Notes: generated by a model from the letters alone, not told the origin. A DNA stretch of 64,000 nucleotides from Aeromicrobium sp. Leaf245 (GCF_942548115.1 NZ_OW824151.1:2480001-2544000), one strand, 5' to 3'; positions 26,584-37,191 are shown, counted from the stretch's first letter. Numbers and translations: made by a program.

Positions 26584-27042
26584 GTGGTGGTCAGCCGTCG
26601 CGTCGTCGTGGGGTCCGGGCTCGCCGTCGTCGCGGCCGGGGCGGGCCTGCACGTGGCCGGACGCGACGACGACCTGCTGCGTGCACTCGGCGCCCGCCCG
26701 CACCCGATCCCGGACGCGTCGGACACCGCGCTGCTTCGGACGGCGGCCTCCGAGCAGGTCTCGCTGGTGAGCGCCGTCGAGCAGCTCGGCGGCGCCGACG
26801 AGACCCTGGTGGACGTGCTGCGCGAGCAGCTGGAGGCGCTGGGTGGCCCTCCGGGCGGCTCCACTCCCCCGGCCTCGGAGATCACCGGCGGCGCCGGCGA
26901 CGTGGCGCGTGCCGTCGCCGCCGCCGCGCGACGCCGCGAGTCCGACGCGTTGACGGCGGTCTCCCCCGACCTCGCGCGGGTGCTGGCGTCCTTGGCCGCC
27001 GGCCAGGCCCAGGTCGCCCGGACGCTCGGACGTCGGGGCTGA
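26584..27042 (+). CDS. hypothetical protein with twin-arginine-like signal
   Basis: A 152-residue protein starting MVVSRRVVVGSGLAVVAAGAG, a short basic N-region with two arginines then a hydrophobic stretch, which suggests export by the Tat or Sec route. The rest is helical and Ala/Leu-rich, with segments such as TAASEQVSLVSAVEQL resembling the helices of the ferritin-like protein encoded next. No named family was recognised. It is followed after 10 bp by the DUF4439-type gene, and the pair is commonly seen beside rimP in actinobacteria. Confidence 0.65.
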   Translation: MVVSRRVVVGSGLAVVAAGAGLHVAGRDDDLLRALGARPHPIPDASDTALLRTAASEQVSLVSAVEQLGGADETLVDVLREQLEALGGPPGGSTPPASEITGGAGDVARAVAAAARRRESDALTAVSPDLARVLASLAAGQAQVARTLGRRG

Positions 27043-27052
27043 GGGCGCGACC

Positions 27053-27460
27053 ATGAGCACTCCGTCCCCGGTCGGCGCCCTCCAACGGCGCCTCGCCCTC
27101 GAGCACGAGGCGGTCTGGCTCGCCTCGCTGGTGGCCGGTCGCTTCTCGGCCCTGCGCGACGCCGCGAGCGACGCCCTCGTCCGCCACCGTCGGTCGCGGG
27201 ACAGCCTGATCGCCCGGGTCGCGGCGGCGGGCGCCACGCCGGTGGGCCCGCAGGCGTCCTACGGCACCGCACCGGCGACGGCCGACGACGCTCGGCAGCG
27301 TCTGGCCGACGTCAGTGACCGGCTGTGCACGGCCACCCTGCCGCTCGTGACGCTCGGCGGAGCCGGCGACCGCCGCGAGGCCCTGGCCTCGCTGCGTGCC
27401 TCCGCGCTGGAGGCCGTCGACTGGGGCGCCTCCCCGACCGCGTTCCCCGGACTCGGCTGA
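27053..27460 (+). CDS. DUF4439 ferritin-like protein
   Basis: A 135-residue, all-helical protein. ALQRRLALEHEAVWLASLVAGRFSAL and AASDALVRHRRSRDSLIARVAAAG form the first two helices of a ferritin-like bundle with Glu and His residues in place (LEHEAVW; RHRRSRD), a pattern I associate with DUF4439. Metal binding is possible but unproven. It is coupled to the preceding small exported protein. Its stop codon starts a 14-bp tandem repeat, and it converges on proS. Confidence 0.7.
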   Translation: MSTPSPVGALQRRLALEHEAVWLASLVAGRFSALRDAASDALVRHRRSRDSLIARVAAAGATPVGPQASYGTAPATADDARQRLADVSDRLCTATLPLVTLGGAGDRREALASLRASALEAVDWGASPTAFPGLG

Positions 27461-27499
27461 CCCGGCCCGCCTGACCCGGCCCGCCTTACCCGGCCCGGC
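27458..27499. repeat. 14-bp tandem repeat starting at a stop codon
   Basis: TGACCCGGCCCGCC occurs twice in tandem, then once more as TTACCCGGCCCGGC. The first TGA is the stop codon of the DUF4439-type gene. It fills most of the gap between two convergent genes. Confidence 0.8.
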
Positions 27500-27506
27500 G
27501 GGTCGA

Positions 27507-29258
27507 TCAGCGGCACACGGCGCGCAGCTCGTCGACGAGACCCGCGACCGGCACGTCGCGTCGTGATCCCGTCGCGCGGTCCTTCACCTCGACGACACCG
27601 TCGGCCAGACCCTTGCCGACCACCACGATCGTGGGCATCCCGAGCAGCTCGGCGTCCTTGAACTTGACGCCGGGCGAGACCTTGGGCCGGTCGTCGTGGA
27701 GCACGGTGACGCCGGCGGCCTCGAGGTCGGCGACCAGCCGGTCGGCGGCCTCGAACTGCTCGGGCTGCTTGCCCGCCACGACGAGGTGCACGTCGTAGGG
27801 GGCGAGCTCGCGGGGCCAGACGATGCCGATCTCGTCGTGCGAGCTCTCCACCACGGCCGCCACGGCACGGGAGATCCCGACGCCGTAGGAGCCCATCGTG
27901 ACCGTCACGAGCTTGCCGTTCTCGTCGAGCACCTGGAGCCCGAGGGCCTGCGCGTACTTGCGTCCCAGCTGGAAGATGTGGCCCATCTCGATGCCGCGGG
28001 CCAGCTCGAGCGGCCCGGAGCCGTCGGGAGCCGGGTCGCCGGCGCGCACCTCGGCGGCCTCGATCGTGCCGTCGGGCGTGAAGTCGCGGCCCGCCACGAG
28101 ATCGACGACGTGGGACCCGCGGACGTTCGCACCCGTGACCCACCGGCTGCCCTCGACGACGCGGGGGTCGACGAGGTAGCGGATGCCGCTCTCGGACTCC
28201 GCGCCCAGGGCGGCCGGACCGATGTAGCCCTTGACCAGGAGCGGGTGCGCGGCGAAGTCGTCCTCGGTGAACGGCTCGACCTCGGCGGGCGAGACCTGGG
28301 TCTCCAGGCGCTTGGGGTCGACCTCGCGGTCGCCGGGCACGCCGATGGCGAGCGGCTCGCGGCTGCCGTCGGGGTGCCGCAGCACCACCAGCACGTTCTT
28401 GAGCGTGTCGCCCGCGTGCCAGGGTCGGTCCTCGCGCGGGAAGTGCTCCTGCAGGTGCGCGACGAGCGTCTCGATGGTGGGGGTGTCGGGGGTCTGCTCG
28501 GCGTGCGCAGCGGGCGCGTCGTCGAGGGGCAGGGGGTCGGGCACCACGGTGGTGACGGCCTCGACGTTCGCCGCGTAGCCGCCGGGGGAACGCACGAACG
28601 TGTCCTCGCCGACCTCGGCGACGGCGAGGAACTCCTCGCTGGCCGAGCCACCCATGGCTCCGGAGTCGGCGTGGACGATGACGTAGTCCAGCCCCAGCCG
28701 GTCGAAGATCCGGACGTAGGCCTCGCGGTGGGCCCGGTAGCTGGCCTCCAGGCCGGCGTCGTCGACGTCGAAGGAGTAGGAGTCCTTCATGACGAACTCG
28801 CGTCCGCGCAGGATGCCGGCACGGGGACGCGCCTCGTCGCGGTACTTCGTCTGGATCTGGTAGAGGCTCAGGGGCAGGTCCTTGTACGAGGAGTAGAGGT
28901 CCTTGACCAGGAGGGCGAACATCTCCTCGTGCGTGGGGCCGAGCAGCATGTCGGTCCCGCGGCGGTCCTTCAGCCGGAACAGGTTCGGGCCGTACTCGAC
29001 CCAGCGGTTGGTGGCCTCGTAGGGCTCACGCGGGAGCAGCGCGGGGAACCGCACCTCCTGCGAGCCGATGGCGTCCATCTCCTCGCGGACGATCTGCTCG
29101 ACCTTGGCGAGCACCTTGAGCCCCAGCGGCAGCCACGAGTAGATACCGGGCGCCACGCGACGCACGTAGCCCGCCCGGACGAGCAGCTTGTGGCTCGGGA
29201 CCTCCGCGTCGGCGGGGTCGTCTCGCAGGGTTCGCAGGAACAGCTGGGACATGCGCAT
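27507..29258 (-). CDS. proS: prolyl-tRNA synthetase (bacterial type)
   Basis: A 583-residue class II synthetase. The catalytic core includes [19 protein letters not shown], the motif-2 region with [11 protein letters not shown], and [25 protein letters not shown]. An insertion of about 180 residues (roughly 225-400), as in bacterial ProRS editing domains, separates this from motif 3 ([15 protein letters not shown]), and an anticodon-binding domain closes the protein. It charges tRNA(Pro) in the cytoplasm. It is monocistronic or first of a small run, and converges on the DUF4439-type gene. Confidence 0.97.
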   Translation of the reverse strand: MRMSQLFLRTLRDDPADAEVPSHKLLVRAGYVRRVAPGIYSWLPLGLKVLAKVEQIVREEMDAIGSQEVRFPALLPREPYEATNRWVEYGPNLFRLKDRRGTDMLLGPTHEEMFALLVKDLYSSYKDLPLSLYQIQTKYRDEARPRAGILRGREFVMKDSYSFDVDDAGLEASYRAHREAYVRIFDRLGLDYVIVHADSGAMGGSASEEFLAVAEVGEDTFVRSPGGYAANVEAVTTVVPDPLPLDDAPAAHAEQTPDTPTIETLVAHLQEHFPREDRPWHAGDTLKNVLVVLRHPDGSREPLAIGVPGDREVDPKRLETQVSPAEVEPFTEDDFAAHPLLVKGYIGPAALGAESESGIRYLVDPRVVEGSRWVTGANVRGSHVVDLVAGRDFTPDGTIEAAEVRAGDPAPDGSGPLELARGIEMGHIFQLGRKYAQALGLQVLDENGKLVTVTMGSYGVGISRAVAAVVESSHDEIGIVWPRELAPYDVHLVVAGKQPEQFEAADRLVADLEAAGVTVLHDDRPKVSPGVKFKDAELLGMPTIVVVGKGLADGVVEVKDRATGSRRDVPVAGLVDELRAVCR

Positions 29259-29329
29259 GGACCGACCCTATCGAGGGTGTCGGCGGTACCTCGCGCGCGA
29301 GGTGGCCCAGGGTGGGGCCAGGGCGTGTC

Positions 29330-29692
29330 CTAGCCGCGGGACGCCTTGAGCGCGGTGCGCACGAGCGGGGCCTGCAGCGGCAGACGCGCGAGGGTGCCGA
29401 CCTTCCACCCCGTCGACGCGCGCCGGCTGCGCACCGCGTCGGCCGCCATCTGCAGGTTCGCCGGGAACACCCCGACGAGCAGCGCGGCCGATGCCGTCCC
29501 GCCCGCACGACGGGTGCGGGGGTGGACGAGCAGGGCCGCGCACGCGATCTCCACCGCGCCGGAGCCCAGGACGAGCTCGCGCTTGTACGGCAGGGGCCTC
29601 GGGACCATCGACTCGAAGAGTGCCGGCTTCACGAAGTGGGCGACCCCCGCGGCGGCGAGGAGTCCGGCGAGCGCCTTCACGTCACGATCCAT
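29330..29692 (-). CDS. DoxX-like membrane protein
   Basis: A 120-residue protein with three to four hydrophobic segments. LAAAGVAHFVKPALFESMVP at the N-terminus and the following KRELVLGSGAVEIACAALLVHPRTRR match the DoxX/DoxD-like pattern, in which a His-Phe and a Pro follow the first helix. Function is unknown; relatives are linked to thiol or redox homeostasis. It is divergent from a small monooxygenase gene about 76 bp away. Confidence 0.75.
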   Translation of the reverse strand: MDRDVKALAGLLAAAGVAHFVKPALFESMVPRPLPYKRELVLGSGAVEIACAALLVHPRTRRAGGTASAALLVGVFPANLQMAADAVRSRRASTGWKVGTLARLPLQAPLVRTALKASRG

Positions 29693-29768
29693 GCCCGCAC
29701 CCTAGCGAGGTGACGCGTGGAAGGATCGGTCCCGGCCCTGCCGACCCGACCAGCCCCAGGAGTACTCC

Positions 29769-30059
29769 ATGACCGTCATCGCCACCCTCGAGCTCCGGCT
29801 GCGGCCCGACCGGCTGGACGACGCGCCGGCCGTCCTCGAGGAGGTCCTCGCCGAGACCCGGGCCTTCCCCGGCAACCACGGGGTCGAGGTGCTGACGGAC
29901 GTCGAGGACCCCACGCACGTCACCGCCCTCGAGCGCTGGGAGAGCCTGGAGCACGACGACGCCTACCGCACCTGGCGGGCGGGCGACGGGCAGCGTCCCG
30001 CGCTGGCCGCCCTGCTGGCTGCGGCACCCGTGCTCACCCGGTGGAGCACGTCGGACTGA
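29769..30059 (+). CDS. antibiotic biosynthesis monooxygenase-domain protein
   Basis: A 96-residue ABM-fold protein (dimeric alpha-beta barrel). It has the typical start MTVIATLELRLRPDRLDDA, PGNHGVEVLTDVEDPTHVTALERWESLE, and HDDAYRTWR, matching the family's E-x-W followed by an H. Such proteins are cofactor-free oxygenases, haem-degrading enzymes or housekeeping proteins of unknown role. AGGAG lies 6 bp before the ATG. It ends 11 bp before a convergent GNAT gene. Confidence 0.75.
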   Translation: MTVIATLELRLRPDRLDDAPAVLEEVLAETRAFPGNHGVEVLTDVEDPTHVTALERWESLEHDDAYRTWRAGDGQRPALAALLAAAPVLTRWSTSD

Positions 30060-30070
30060 CTCCGGACGCC

Positions 30071-30958
30071 TTACAGCAGGATCGAGGCGAAGGTGTCGAC
30101 CTGGCGCATCCCGACGCGGTCGTAGGTGGCGCGAGCCGGGGCGTTGAAGTCGTTGACGTAGAGCGTGACGTCGGGTGCGACGTCGCGCCGGACGAGGCGC
30201 ACCACGCCCGCGAGTGCCGGGGCTGCGATCCCACGGCCGCGGTGGTCCGGGTGCACCCACACGCCCTGGAGCTGGCACACCCCGTCGACCGCGGCCCCGA
30301 CCTCGGTCTTGAACAGCACCTGGCCGCGCTCGATGATCGCGAACGCCCAGCCTCGCGCGACGAGCTGCCCGACCCGAGCCCGGTAGCCGACGCTCCCGCC
30401 GGCCTCCGGGTCGATCCCGACCTCCTCGCGGAACATCGCGACGGAGGCGGGGTACAGCGCGTCGACCTCGTCGATCATGACGTGGCGGACCCGCGGGTCC
30501 GCCGGCAGAGCGGGGTCGTGGTCGATGGCGAGGAACGGCTGGTCGGCCCGGACCGAGCGCGCCGGGCCCCACAGCCCCTCCAGACGTGACCACAGCCGCA
30601 GCACCGCCTCCTGGGGACCCACCAGCGAGGCACTGCGGCGTCCGCCGGGGCCCGTGTCGGCGGCCAGGAGGTGCTCGGCGAAGCCGTCGATCGCCACCGC
30701 GTCGGCCTGAACCGGGACGAGGTTGGCGCCACTGTGGCAGGCGGCGACGAGGACGCCGTCCCGGAAGCAGCCGAGGATCGACCCGCCGAGCAGCACGTCG
30801 CGCAGCCCGGTCTCCGCGACGCGGTGCCGGACGAAGAGGTTGGCTCGCGCGTCGCGGGCGGTGAGGCGCACGAGGTCGGGGACGTCACCGGGGGTCAGCG
30901 CTCGGACCACCTGGTCTCCAGGCCCGGCGCCGGCACGCGCGTCGACCAGCTGGGTCAT
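30071..30958 (-). CDS. DUF4081/GNAT acetyltransferase
   Basis: A 295-residue protein with two parts: an N-terminal DUF4081-like region (about 20-140; RALTPGDVPDLVRLTARDARANLFV) and a C-terminal GNAT domain with LQGVWVHPDHRGRGIAAPALAGVV and VTLYVNDFNAPARATYDRVGM. This two-domain protein is found near ispG in many actinobacteria and its substrate is unknown. The ATG at 30958 has GGAGG upstream and is preferred over earlier codons. It is divergent from the universal stress protein. Confidence 0.85.
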   Translation of the reverse strand: MTQLVDARAGAGPGDQVVRALTPGDVPDLVRLTARDARANLFVRHRVAETGLRDVLLGGSILGCFRDGVLVAACHSGANLVPVQADAVAIDGFAEHLLAADTGPGGRRSASLVGPQEAVLRLWSRLEGLWGPARSVRADQPFLAIDHDPALPADPRVRHVMIDEVDALYPASVAMFREEVGIDPEAGGSVGYRARVGQLVARGWAFAIIERGQVLFKTEVGAAVDGVCQLQGVWVHPDHRGRGIAAPALAGVVRLVRRDVAPDVTLYVNDFNAPARATYDRVGMRQVDTFASILL

Positions 30959-31046
30959 CGCGCACCTCCGTCCGTCCGCAGCACGGCGTGCCGAGACCTC
31001 GTCAGCGTAGCGCCGGAGGTGATCCCACGCCGTCCTACGATGAGTC

Positions 31047-31535
31047 ATGACGTCACCCGGTCCCCTCGTCGTCGGTCACGACGGCTCCCGCTTCTCCGAC
31101 TCCGCCCTCGCCTGGGCGCTCGACCACGCCGAGGCCGCTGGTCTGCCCGTGCACGTCGTGCGCGCCTGGTCGATCTCCACCGCCGCGCGCCCGGCCGACG
31201 CCCGCCCCGGCTTCGTCCCGGGCGTCGACGAGCTGGGCCGCGCCACGCAGGCCGCGCTCGAGGCCGACACCGCCGACGCCCGTGCGGCGCACCCCGACGT
31301 GCCGGTCACCCTCGAGGCCGTGCACGGGCCTGCGGACGACACCCTGCTCGAGGCGTCGCGCGGCGCCACCATGGTCGTGATCGGCCCCCGCGGCCTGGGC
31401 GGCTTCGCCGGGCTGCTGCTCGGCTCGGTCAGCGACCGGCTGGTCCGACACGCGTCGTGCCCCGTACTGGTGCTGCGCGGTCAGGACGACGCCTCCGCGC
31501 CGCGGTCACGGCCGATCGACAGCGTGGTCGACTAG
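31047..31535 (+). CDS. universal stress protein (ATP-binding type)
   Basis: A 162-residue single-domain UspA-family protein. It has VVGHDGSRFSDSALAWAL at the N-terminus and GPRGLGGFAGLLLGSVSDRLVRHASCPVLVLR at the end, the latter containing the G-2x-G-9x-G(S) ATP-binding motif. These cytoplasmic proteins accumulate under stress or in dormancy. No promoter signal was identified. It converges on ispG, 17 bp apart. Confidence 0.92.
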   Translation: MTSPGPLVVGHDGSRFSDSALAWALDHAEAAGLPVHVVRAWSISTAARPADARPGFVPGVDELGRATQAALEADTADARAAHPDVPVTLEAVHGPADDTLLEASRGATMVVIGPRGLGGFAGLLLGSVSDRLVRHASCPVLVLRGQDDASAPRSRPIDSVVD

Positions 31536-31552
31536 CGCCGGTCGTCCGGGCC

Positions 31553-32710
31553 TCAGCCCGACACGTCGACCGAGGCGGTGGCGCCCTCCACGGGCTCCAT
31601 CGTCTCGGCGATGCGCATGGCCTCCTCGATGAGGGTCTCGACGATCTTGCTCTCGGGCACGGTCTTGATGACCTCGCCCTTGACGAAGATCTGACCCTTG
31701 CCGTTGCCCGAGGCGACACCGAGGTCGGCCTCGCGAGCCTCGCCCGGTCCGTTGACGACGCAGCCCATGACGGCCACGCGCAGCGGGACCTCGAGGCCGT
31801 CGAGCCCGGCCGTGACCTGCTCGGCCAGCGTGTACACGTCGACCTGCGCGCGACCGCACGACGGGCACGAGACGATCTCCAGCTTGCGCGGGCGCAGGTT
31901 GAGCGACTGCAGGATCTGGATGCCGACCTTGACCTCCTCGACCGGCGGTGCCGACAGGGAGACCCGGATCGTGTCGCCGATGCCGTTGCCCAGCAGGTGC
32001 CCGAAGGCCACGGCGCTCTTGATGGTGCCCTGGAACGCCGGACCGGCCTCCGTGACGCCGAGGTGCAGCGGCCAGTCGCCGCGCTCGGAGAGCAGCTCGT
32101 AGGCCTTCACCATGATCACGGGGTCGTTGTGCTTGACCGAGATCTTGAAGTCGTGGAAGTCGTGCTCCTCGAACAGCGAGGCCTCCCACACGGCAGACTC
32201 CACGAGCGCCTCGGGCGTGGCCTTGCCGTACTTCTCGAGCAGGCGCTTGTCGAGGCTGCCGGCGTTGACGCCGATGCGCAGCGAGACCCCGGCATCCTTG
32301 GCGGCCTTCGCGATCGCGCCGACCTGGTCGTCGAACTTGCGGATGTTGCCCGGGTTCACGCGCACGGCGGCACAGCCGGCGTCGATGGCCGCGAACACGT
32401 ACTTCGGCTGGAAGTGGATGTCGGCGATCACGGGGATCTGCGACTTGCGCGCGATGTCGGGAAGTGCGTCGGCGTCGTCCTGGCTCGGGCACGCCACGCG
32501 CACGATGTCGCAGCCGGCGGCCGTCAGCTCGGCGATCTGCTGCAGGGTGCTGTTGACGTCGGAGGTGAGCGTCGTGGTCATGGACTGCACCGACACCGGG
32601 GCGTCGCCGCCCACGTCGATCGAGCCGACCTTGATCTTGCGGGTCTTGCGCCGCGGCGTGAGGACGGGCGGCGGCGCCTCGGGCATGCCGAGCGATACGG
32701 GGATGCTCAC
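31553..32710 (-). CDS. ispG: 4-hydroxy-3-methylbut-2-enyl diphosphate synthase
   Basis: A 385-residue [4Fe-4S] enzyme of the MEP isoprenoid pathway, converting MEcPP to HMBPP. It has the TIM-barrel N-terminal part ([38 protein letters not shown]) and the C-terminal cluster-binding cysteines in [11 protein letters not shown] and [13 protein letters not shown]. The GTG start overlaps the rseP stop by 4 bp (GTGA). It completes the dxr-rseP-ispG operon, two of whose members are in the same pathway. Confidence 0.96.
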   Translation of the reverse strand: MSIPVSLGMPEAPPPVLTPRRKTRKIKVGSIDVGGDAPVSVQSMTTTLTSDVNSTLQQIAELTAAGCDIVRVACPSQDDADALPDIARKSQIPVIADIHFQPKYVFAAIDAGCAAVRVNPGNIRKFDDQVGAIAKAAKDAGVSLRIGVNAGSLDKRLLEKYGKATPEALVESAVWEASLFEEHDFHDFKISVKHNDPVIMVKAYELLSERGDWPLHLGVTEAGPAFQGTIKSAVAFGHLLGNGIGDTIRVSLSAPPVEEVKVGIQILQSLNLRPRKLEIVSCPSCGRAQVDVYTLAEQVTAGLDGLEVPLRVAVMGCVVNGPGEAREADLGVASGNGKGQIFVKGEVIKTVPESKIVETLIEEAMRIAETMEPVEGATASVDVSG

Positions 32711-34035
32711 GAGATGCTCACCGGGTTCACGATGTCGGCGTAGATCAGGATGACGCTCATGACCATCAGGATGCCACCCACCACGTAGGCGACCGGCAGC
32801 ATCCTCGCCACGTCGACGTATCCGGGGTCGGGACGCCTCCGCAGCCGCGCCCAGCCCCGCCGGATCGCCTCCCACAGGGCGCCCGCGATGTGACCACCGT
32901 CGAGCGGCAGCAGCGGGATGAAGTTGAACAGCGCGAGGAAGAGGTTCAGCGAGGCGAGCAGACCGAGGATCCGCTGCGCCCGCTCGGACCACGTGGGTTC
33001 GTCGACGGTGACCAGCTCGCCGGCCACGCGGCTCGCGCCGACCACGCTGATCGGTCCGTCGGCCGGGCGCTCGGCACCGAAGGCGGCCTTGGTGACCTCG
33101 ACCATCCGCACCGGGAGGTGGGCGATGGCGTCGGCCGTGGCCACCACCTGCTCACCCATCACCTCGGCCACGGTGCCGGGTCCCTGGCGTTGCATCGCCT
33201 GGGTGGGCTCCACGCCGAGGAACCCGACGCGCTCGGTGCGCTCGGGGTCGTCGACCGACGCCCGGGCCAGGACCGTGGTGGGCACCTCCGCGGCGATCTC
33301 GCGACCGTCCCGCTCCACGACGATCCGCGCCTCGTCGCCACCGTTGCCGCGGATGAGCGCCGAGAGCTGCTCCCACGAGGTGATCCGCTCGCCGTTGAAC
33401 GAGACGAACCGGTCCCCCGGCTGGAGACCGGCCTGCTTGGCCGGCGTGACGGGGTCGGCGTCGGTGCACGTGCGACCGGCCTCGGCGTCGGTGATGGCAC
33501 AGTCCGAGACCGCCGCCACGGTGGTGGTGGGGGTGAGCGCGCCGAAGCCCATGAGGACGACGGCGAACAGCACGACCGCGATGGCCACGTTCACCATGGG
33601 GCCGCCGGCCATCACGATGAGCTTCTGCCACCACGGCTTCTTGTAGAACAGCCGGTCGGCGTCGTCCTCGTCGACGAGCTCGTACTCGGCGTGGCGGGCG
33701 TCGCTCACCAGCTGGGTGAACAGGCCGGTGTTCGTGTCGCGGACCCGTTCGGGTGCCGTCGCTCCCCCGACGGGCACGTCCTCCTGCGAACGCCGCTCCG
33801 GCGGGAGCATGCCGACGAGCTTCACGTAGCCGCCGAGCGGGATCGACTTGATGCCGTACTCGGTCTCGCCGCGTCGGAACGACCAGACCGTGTTGCCGAA
33901 CCCGACGAAGTACTGGGTGACCTTGATGCCGAACTTCTTCGCCGGGTACAGGTGGCCGAGCTCGTGCAGGGCGATCGAGGCGATGACGCCGAGGACGAAG
34001 ACGACGACGCCGAGGGCGTAGACGAGCCCGGTCAC
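32707..34035 (-). CDS. rseP: site-2 protease (RseP/M50 family)
   Basis: A 442-residue intramembrane zinc protease. The first membrane helix carries HELGH (about residues 25-29); a PDZ domain (about 195-280; [18 protein letters not shown]) lies between helices; the last helices carry [14 protein letters not shown], whose Asp is the third zinc ligand. Such proteases cut anti-sigma factors or remnant signal peptides within the membrane. Start and stop overlap dxr and ispG by 4 bp each. The placement between two MEP-pathway genes is a conserved actinobacterial pattern. Confidence 0.94.
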   Translation of the reverse strand: MTGLVYALGVVVFVLGVIASIALHELGHLYPAKKFGIKVTQYFVGFGNTVWSFRRGETEYGIKSIPLGGYVKLVGMLPPERRSQEDVPVGGATAPERVRDTNTGLFTQLVSDARHAEYELVDEDDADRLFYKKPWWQKLIVMAGGPMVNVAIAVVLFAVVLMGFGALTPTTTVAAVSDCAITDAEAGRTCTDADPVTPAKQAGLQPGDRFVSFNGERITSWEQLSALIRGNGGDEARIVVERDGREIAAEVPTTVLARASVDDPERTERVGFLGVEPTQAMQRQGPGTVAEVMGEQVVATADAIAHLPVRMVEVTKAAFGAERPADGPISVVGASRVAGELVTVDEPTWSERAQRILGLLASLNLFLALFNFIPLLPLDGGHIAGALWEAIRRGWARLRRRPDPGYVDVARMLPVAYVVGGILMVMSVILIYADIVNPVSIS

Positions 34036-35279
34036 GCGCGGGTCCCGCCCGGTGCTGTCACGGTGTTCGATCGCATGGAAGCTTCCTCCACCAGGGCCCT
34101 CGCCCGGTCCCGGGCTCGGGTGTCGGCCTCGAGCACGAGGTCGAGGGTCAGGTCGGCGTGGGCGACGTCGGGGTCGTCGAGGTGCTCGGCCAGGACCGCT
34201 CCCACGGTGTCAACGATGCCAAGGAAGTCCAACTCGCCGGCCACGAAGGCGTCGACGCACACCTCGTTGGCCGCGTTGAGCACCGCCGGCGCCGTCCGAC
34301 CGTGCTCCCCCGCCTGGCGCGCCAGGCGGACGGCGGGGAACGCGATCTCGTCCAGGGGGAAGAACTCCCAGGCGGTCGGGGCGCTCCAGTCGCAGGCCCG
34401 GGCCGAGCCGGGCACGCGCTCGGGCCAGGCCAGCCCGAGGGCGATGGGCAGGCGCATGTCGGGCGGCGAGGCCTGGACCATCGTGGACCCGTCGACGTAC
34501 TCGACCATGGAGTGCACGACCGACGACGGGTGCACGACCACGTCGATGCGGTCGAAGCCGATGCCGAACAGCAGGTGCGCCTCGATCACCTCGAGACCCT
34601 TGTTGACGAGCGTGGCCGAGTTGATCGTGATGACCGGACCCATGTCCCACGTCGGGTGCGCCATGGCCTGCTCGGGCGTGACGTCGGCCAGCTCGTCGCG
34701 GGTCCGCCCACGGAACGGTCCACCACTGGCCGTCACCAGGAGACGCTGGACGTCCTCGATCCGTTCGCCACGCAGGGCCTGCGCGATGGCCGAGTGCTCG
34801 GAGTCGACCGGAACGATCTGACCCGGTGCGGCGAGGGAGGTGACCAGGTCGCCTCCGACGATCAGGGACTCCTTGTTGGCGAGGGCGAGCGTGGTCCCGG
34901 TCTCGAGCGCGGCCAGCGTCGGCCTGAGCCCGACGGCCCCGGTCATGCCGTTGAGCACGACGTCGACGTCGGCCCGGGCCACCTCGGTGGCGGCGTCCGG
35001 TCCGGCGAGCAGCTTCGGGAGGCGGTGGTCGCCCTCGGACCACCCGCGTCGCTTGGCCTCGGCGTAGAGCGCCAGCTGCACGTCCTGGGCGGCGGTGGCC
35101 CTGGCCACCGAGACCAGCTCCACCTCGTGCCGGATCGCCTGGGCGGCCAGCAGGCCCGGGTCCGAGCCGCCGGCTGCGAGCGCCACCACGTCGAACCGCT
35201 CCGGGGCGGCCTCGACCACCTCCAGGGCCTGGGTACCGATGGAGCCGGTGGAACCGAGAATGGCGACACGCTTTCGCAT
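34032..35279 (-). CDS. dxr: 1-deoxy-D-xylulose 5-phosphate reductoisomerase
   Basis: A 415-residue enzyme making MEP from DXP with NADPH and a divalent metal. It shows [43 protein letters not shown] (metal-binding Glu and Asp), [26 protein letters not shown], and a C-terminal helical domain with [12 protein letters not shown]. The ATG at 35279 was chosen because the Rossmann strand starts five residues later; an in-frame GTG lies 24 bp upstream. It is first in the dxr-rseP-ispG operon. Confidence 0.96.
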   Translation of the reverse strand: MRKRVAILGSTGSIGTQALEVVEAAPERFDVVALAAGGSDPGLLAAQAIRHEVELVSVARATAAQDVQLALYAEAKRRGWSEGDHRLPKLLAGPDAATEVARADVDVVLNGMTGAVGLRPTLAALETGTTLALANKESLIVGGDLVTSLAAPGQIVPVDSEHSAIAQALRGERIEDVQRLLVTASGGPFRGRTRDELADVTPEQAMAHPTWDMGPVITINSATLVNKGLEVIEAHLLFGIGFDRIDVVVHPSSVVHSMVEYVDGSTMVQASPPDMRLPIALGLAWPERVPGSARACDWSAPTAWEFFPLDEIAFPAVRLARQAGEHGRTAPAVLNAANEVCVDAFVAGELDFLGIVDTVGAVLAEHLDDPDVAHADLTLDLVLEADTRARDRARALVEEASMRSNTVTAPGGTRA

Positions 35280-35345
35280 GTCGCCATTCTCTCTCACCGG
35301 CACCGGGTGTCCCGCCCGGGCGCCGGAGGTCTCATCGCCGTCGGG

Positions 35346-36146
35346 TCACTTGACCTCGGACCGACGGATCAGCCAGATGCCCAGTGCCAGCGGGATCACG
35401 AACCAGATGACCCCGGACGTGCCCAGCTGTGCCCACTCCTCGCCGGTGAGGTTGCCCTCGAACAGCTTGCTCTGCGAGAAGTTGAAGTCGATCCACGGCT
35501 GCAGGTCCTTGAACCAGTCCTGGAACGCGGCCAGGATCCCGAACACGGTCGGCAGGACGAAGCCGTACACGAAGTAGCCGACGATCGCGGCGGGCGTGTT
35601 CCGGAACAGTGCGCCGAGGGTGAAGCCCAGCAGCAGGCCCAGGATGTTGGCCAGCAGGATCGTGAGGAACTGGGTGAGCGTGACGTCCCAGTCGGCGTCG
35701 ATCCCGTTGATCGCGGCACCGGCGAGGTTGCCGACCGCGCCGATCGCGAAGGCCACCAGCACGGAGATGATGCCGACGAGCACCGAGGCGACGATCTTGG
35801 CGTTGATGATCGAGCCGCGGTGCGGCACGAGCGTGAACGTCGTCAGGCCGCTGCGCTGGCTCCACTCACCCGTGACGGACAGGATCGCCACCACCGGCAG
35901 GAGGATGCCGAGCGGCACGCCGAAGGCGGTCGCGAAGACGGCGTAGGAGATGACGCTGTCGGGAGCGAACGCGATCACCGAGACGGCCGCGATCAGCGAC
36001 AGCACGACGATGCTGATCATCAGCCAGCGACCGGCGCGGGTGTCGAACATCTTGCGCAGCTCGACCCGGACGAGCCGGGCGAACGGGATGCCGGGACGGT
36101 CGGTGGAGACCGACGCGGGCAGCGGGCTTGCGGTGGTGGCGCTCAT
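35346..36146 (-). CDS. ABC transporter permease (ABC-2 type)
   Basis: A 266-residue permease with six predicted membrane helices. The N-terminal cytoplasmic segment (FARLVRVELRKMFDTRAGRW) and the following helices resemble ABC-2 exporters of the NatB/YhaP kind. The ATG overlaps the stop of the ATPase gene as ATGA, so the two form one exporter. Substrate is unknown; the neighbouring NarL-type two-component system suggests regulated export of a drug or peptide, which is inference from position. Confidence 0.85.
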   Translation of the reverse strand: MSATTASPLPASVSTDRPGIPFARLVRVELRKMFDTRAGRWLMISIVVLSLIAAVSVIAFAPDSVISYAVFATAFGVPLGILLPVVAILSVTGEWSQRSGLTTFTLVPHRGSIINAKIVASVLVGIISVLVAFAIGAVGNLAGAAINGIDADWDVTLTQFLTILLANILGLLLGFTLGALFRNTPAAIVGYFVYGFVLPTVFGILAAFQDWFKDLQPWIDFNFSQSKLFEGNLTGEEWAQLGTSGVIWFVIPLALGIWLIRRSEVK

Positions 36147-37069
36147 GCCACGCCTCCTTCGGTGGTGGTCTTCTCGCGCTGGGTCGAGGACGTGAGCTCG
36201 AGGAACATGTCCTCGAGCCCCGCGCCTCCGGCGGGCCGGAGCTCGACGAGGGCGACGCCGGCCGCGAGGGCGGCCTGGCCGACCTGCTCGGCGCCGACGG
36301 CGACCTGCAGGCCGCCCTGGACGGCGGTGGGCTGCTGCCCGGCGCCCACAAGCGCCTTCTGCAGCTGCTCGTCGTCGACCGAGTGGACGAAGGTGGAGTC
36401 CGCTCCGCCGCGTGCGCGGTGCATGAGCTCGTCCTTCGTGCCCTGGGCGACGATCTTGCCGTGGCCGATGACGATGATCTCGTCGGCGATGATCTCGATC
36501 TCGTGCAGCAGGTGCGAGCTCAGCAGCACCGTGCCGCCGCGGTCGGCGTAGTGGCGCAGCAGACTGCGCATCCAGTGGATGCCGGCCGGGTCGAGACCGT
36601 TGGCCGGCTCGTCGAGGATGAGCACCTTGGGATCGCCGAGCAGCGCGTTGGCGATGCCGAGTCGCTGGCGCATGCCGAGCGAGTAGTTCTTCACCCGGCG
36701 CTTGGACTCGGTGTCGCTCAGGCTGACGAGCTCGAGCATCTCGTCGACGCGGCTGCTGGGCAGACCCATGGTCAGGGCCGACAGGGTGAGGATCTCGCGG
36801 CCGGTACGGCCGGCGTGCTGCGCCGAGGCGTCGAGGAGCACGCCGACCTGCGTGCCCGGGTTGGGGATGTCGCGGTAGTCGACGCCGTCGATGAGGGCCT
36901 GGCCGACGGAGGCCGGGGTGAGGCCGGTCATGATGCGCATCGTCGTCGACTTGCCGGCACCGTTCGGCCCGAGGAAGCCGGTGACGGCCCCTGGGCGACA
37001 GGTGAAGCTGACGTCGTCGACGGCGGTGAAGCCGGCGTACGTCTTGGTGAGGTTCTGGACCTGGATCAT
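36143..37069 (-). CDS. ABC transporter ATP-binding protein
   Basis: A 308-residue ATPase. Walker A GPNGAGKST (about 36-44), signature NYSLGMRQRLGIA, Walker B KVLILDEPANGLDP and switch His in LLSSHLLHEIE are all intact. A C-terminal extension of about 90 residues resembles those of drug- or lantibiotic-type exporters. The ATG at 37069 gives the usual start (MIQVQNLTKTYAGF). It is divergent from the sensor kinase gene, with about 120 bp between, which would suit a shared control region. Confidence 0.94.
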   Translation of the reverse strand: MIQVQNLTKTYAGFTAVDDVSFTCRPGAVTGFLGPNGAGKSTTMRIMTGLTPASVGQALIDGVDYRDIPNPGTQVGVLLDASAQHAGRTGREILTLSALTMGLPSSRVDEMLELVSLSDTESKRRVKNYSLGMRQRLGIANALLGDPKVLILDEPANGLDPAGIHWMRSLLRHYADRGGTVLLSSHLLHEIEIIADEIIVIGHGKIVAQGTKDELMHRARGGADSTFVHSVDDEQLQKALVGAGQQPTAVQGGLQVAVGAEQVGQAALAAGVALVELRPAGGAGLEDMFLELTSSTQREKTTTEGGVA

Positions 37070-37191
37070 GACCCCAGCCTGCCCGACGTGGTGCGTCGTG
37101 GGCATCCGCCACGCAGCCACGATCCGGTCGCCGAAAGTATGAGCCTCGTCGGCCGGGTGGACGTGGCACGGCCCGCACCCACGTCGGTAGC

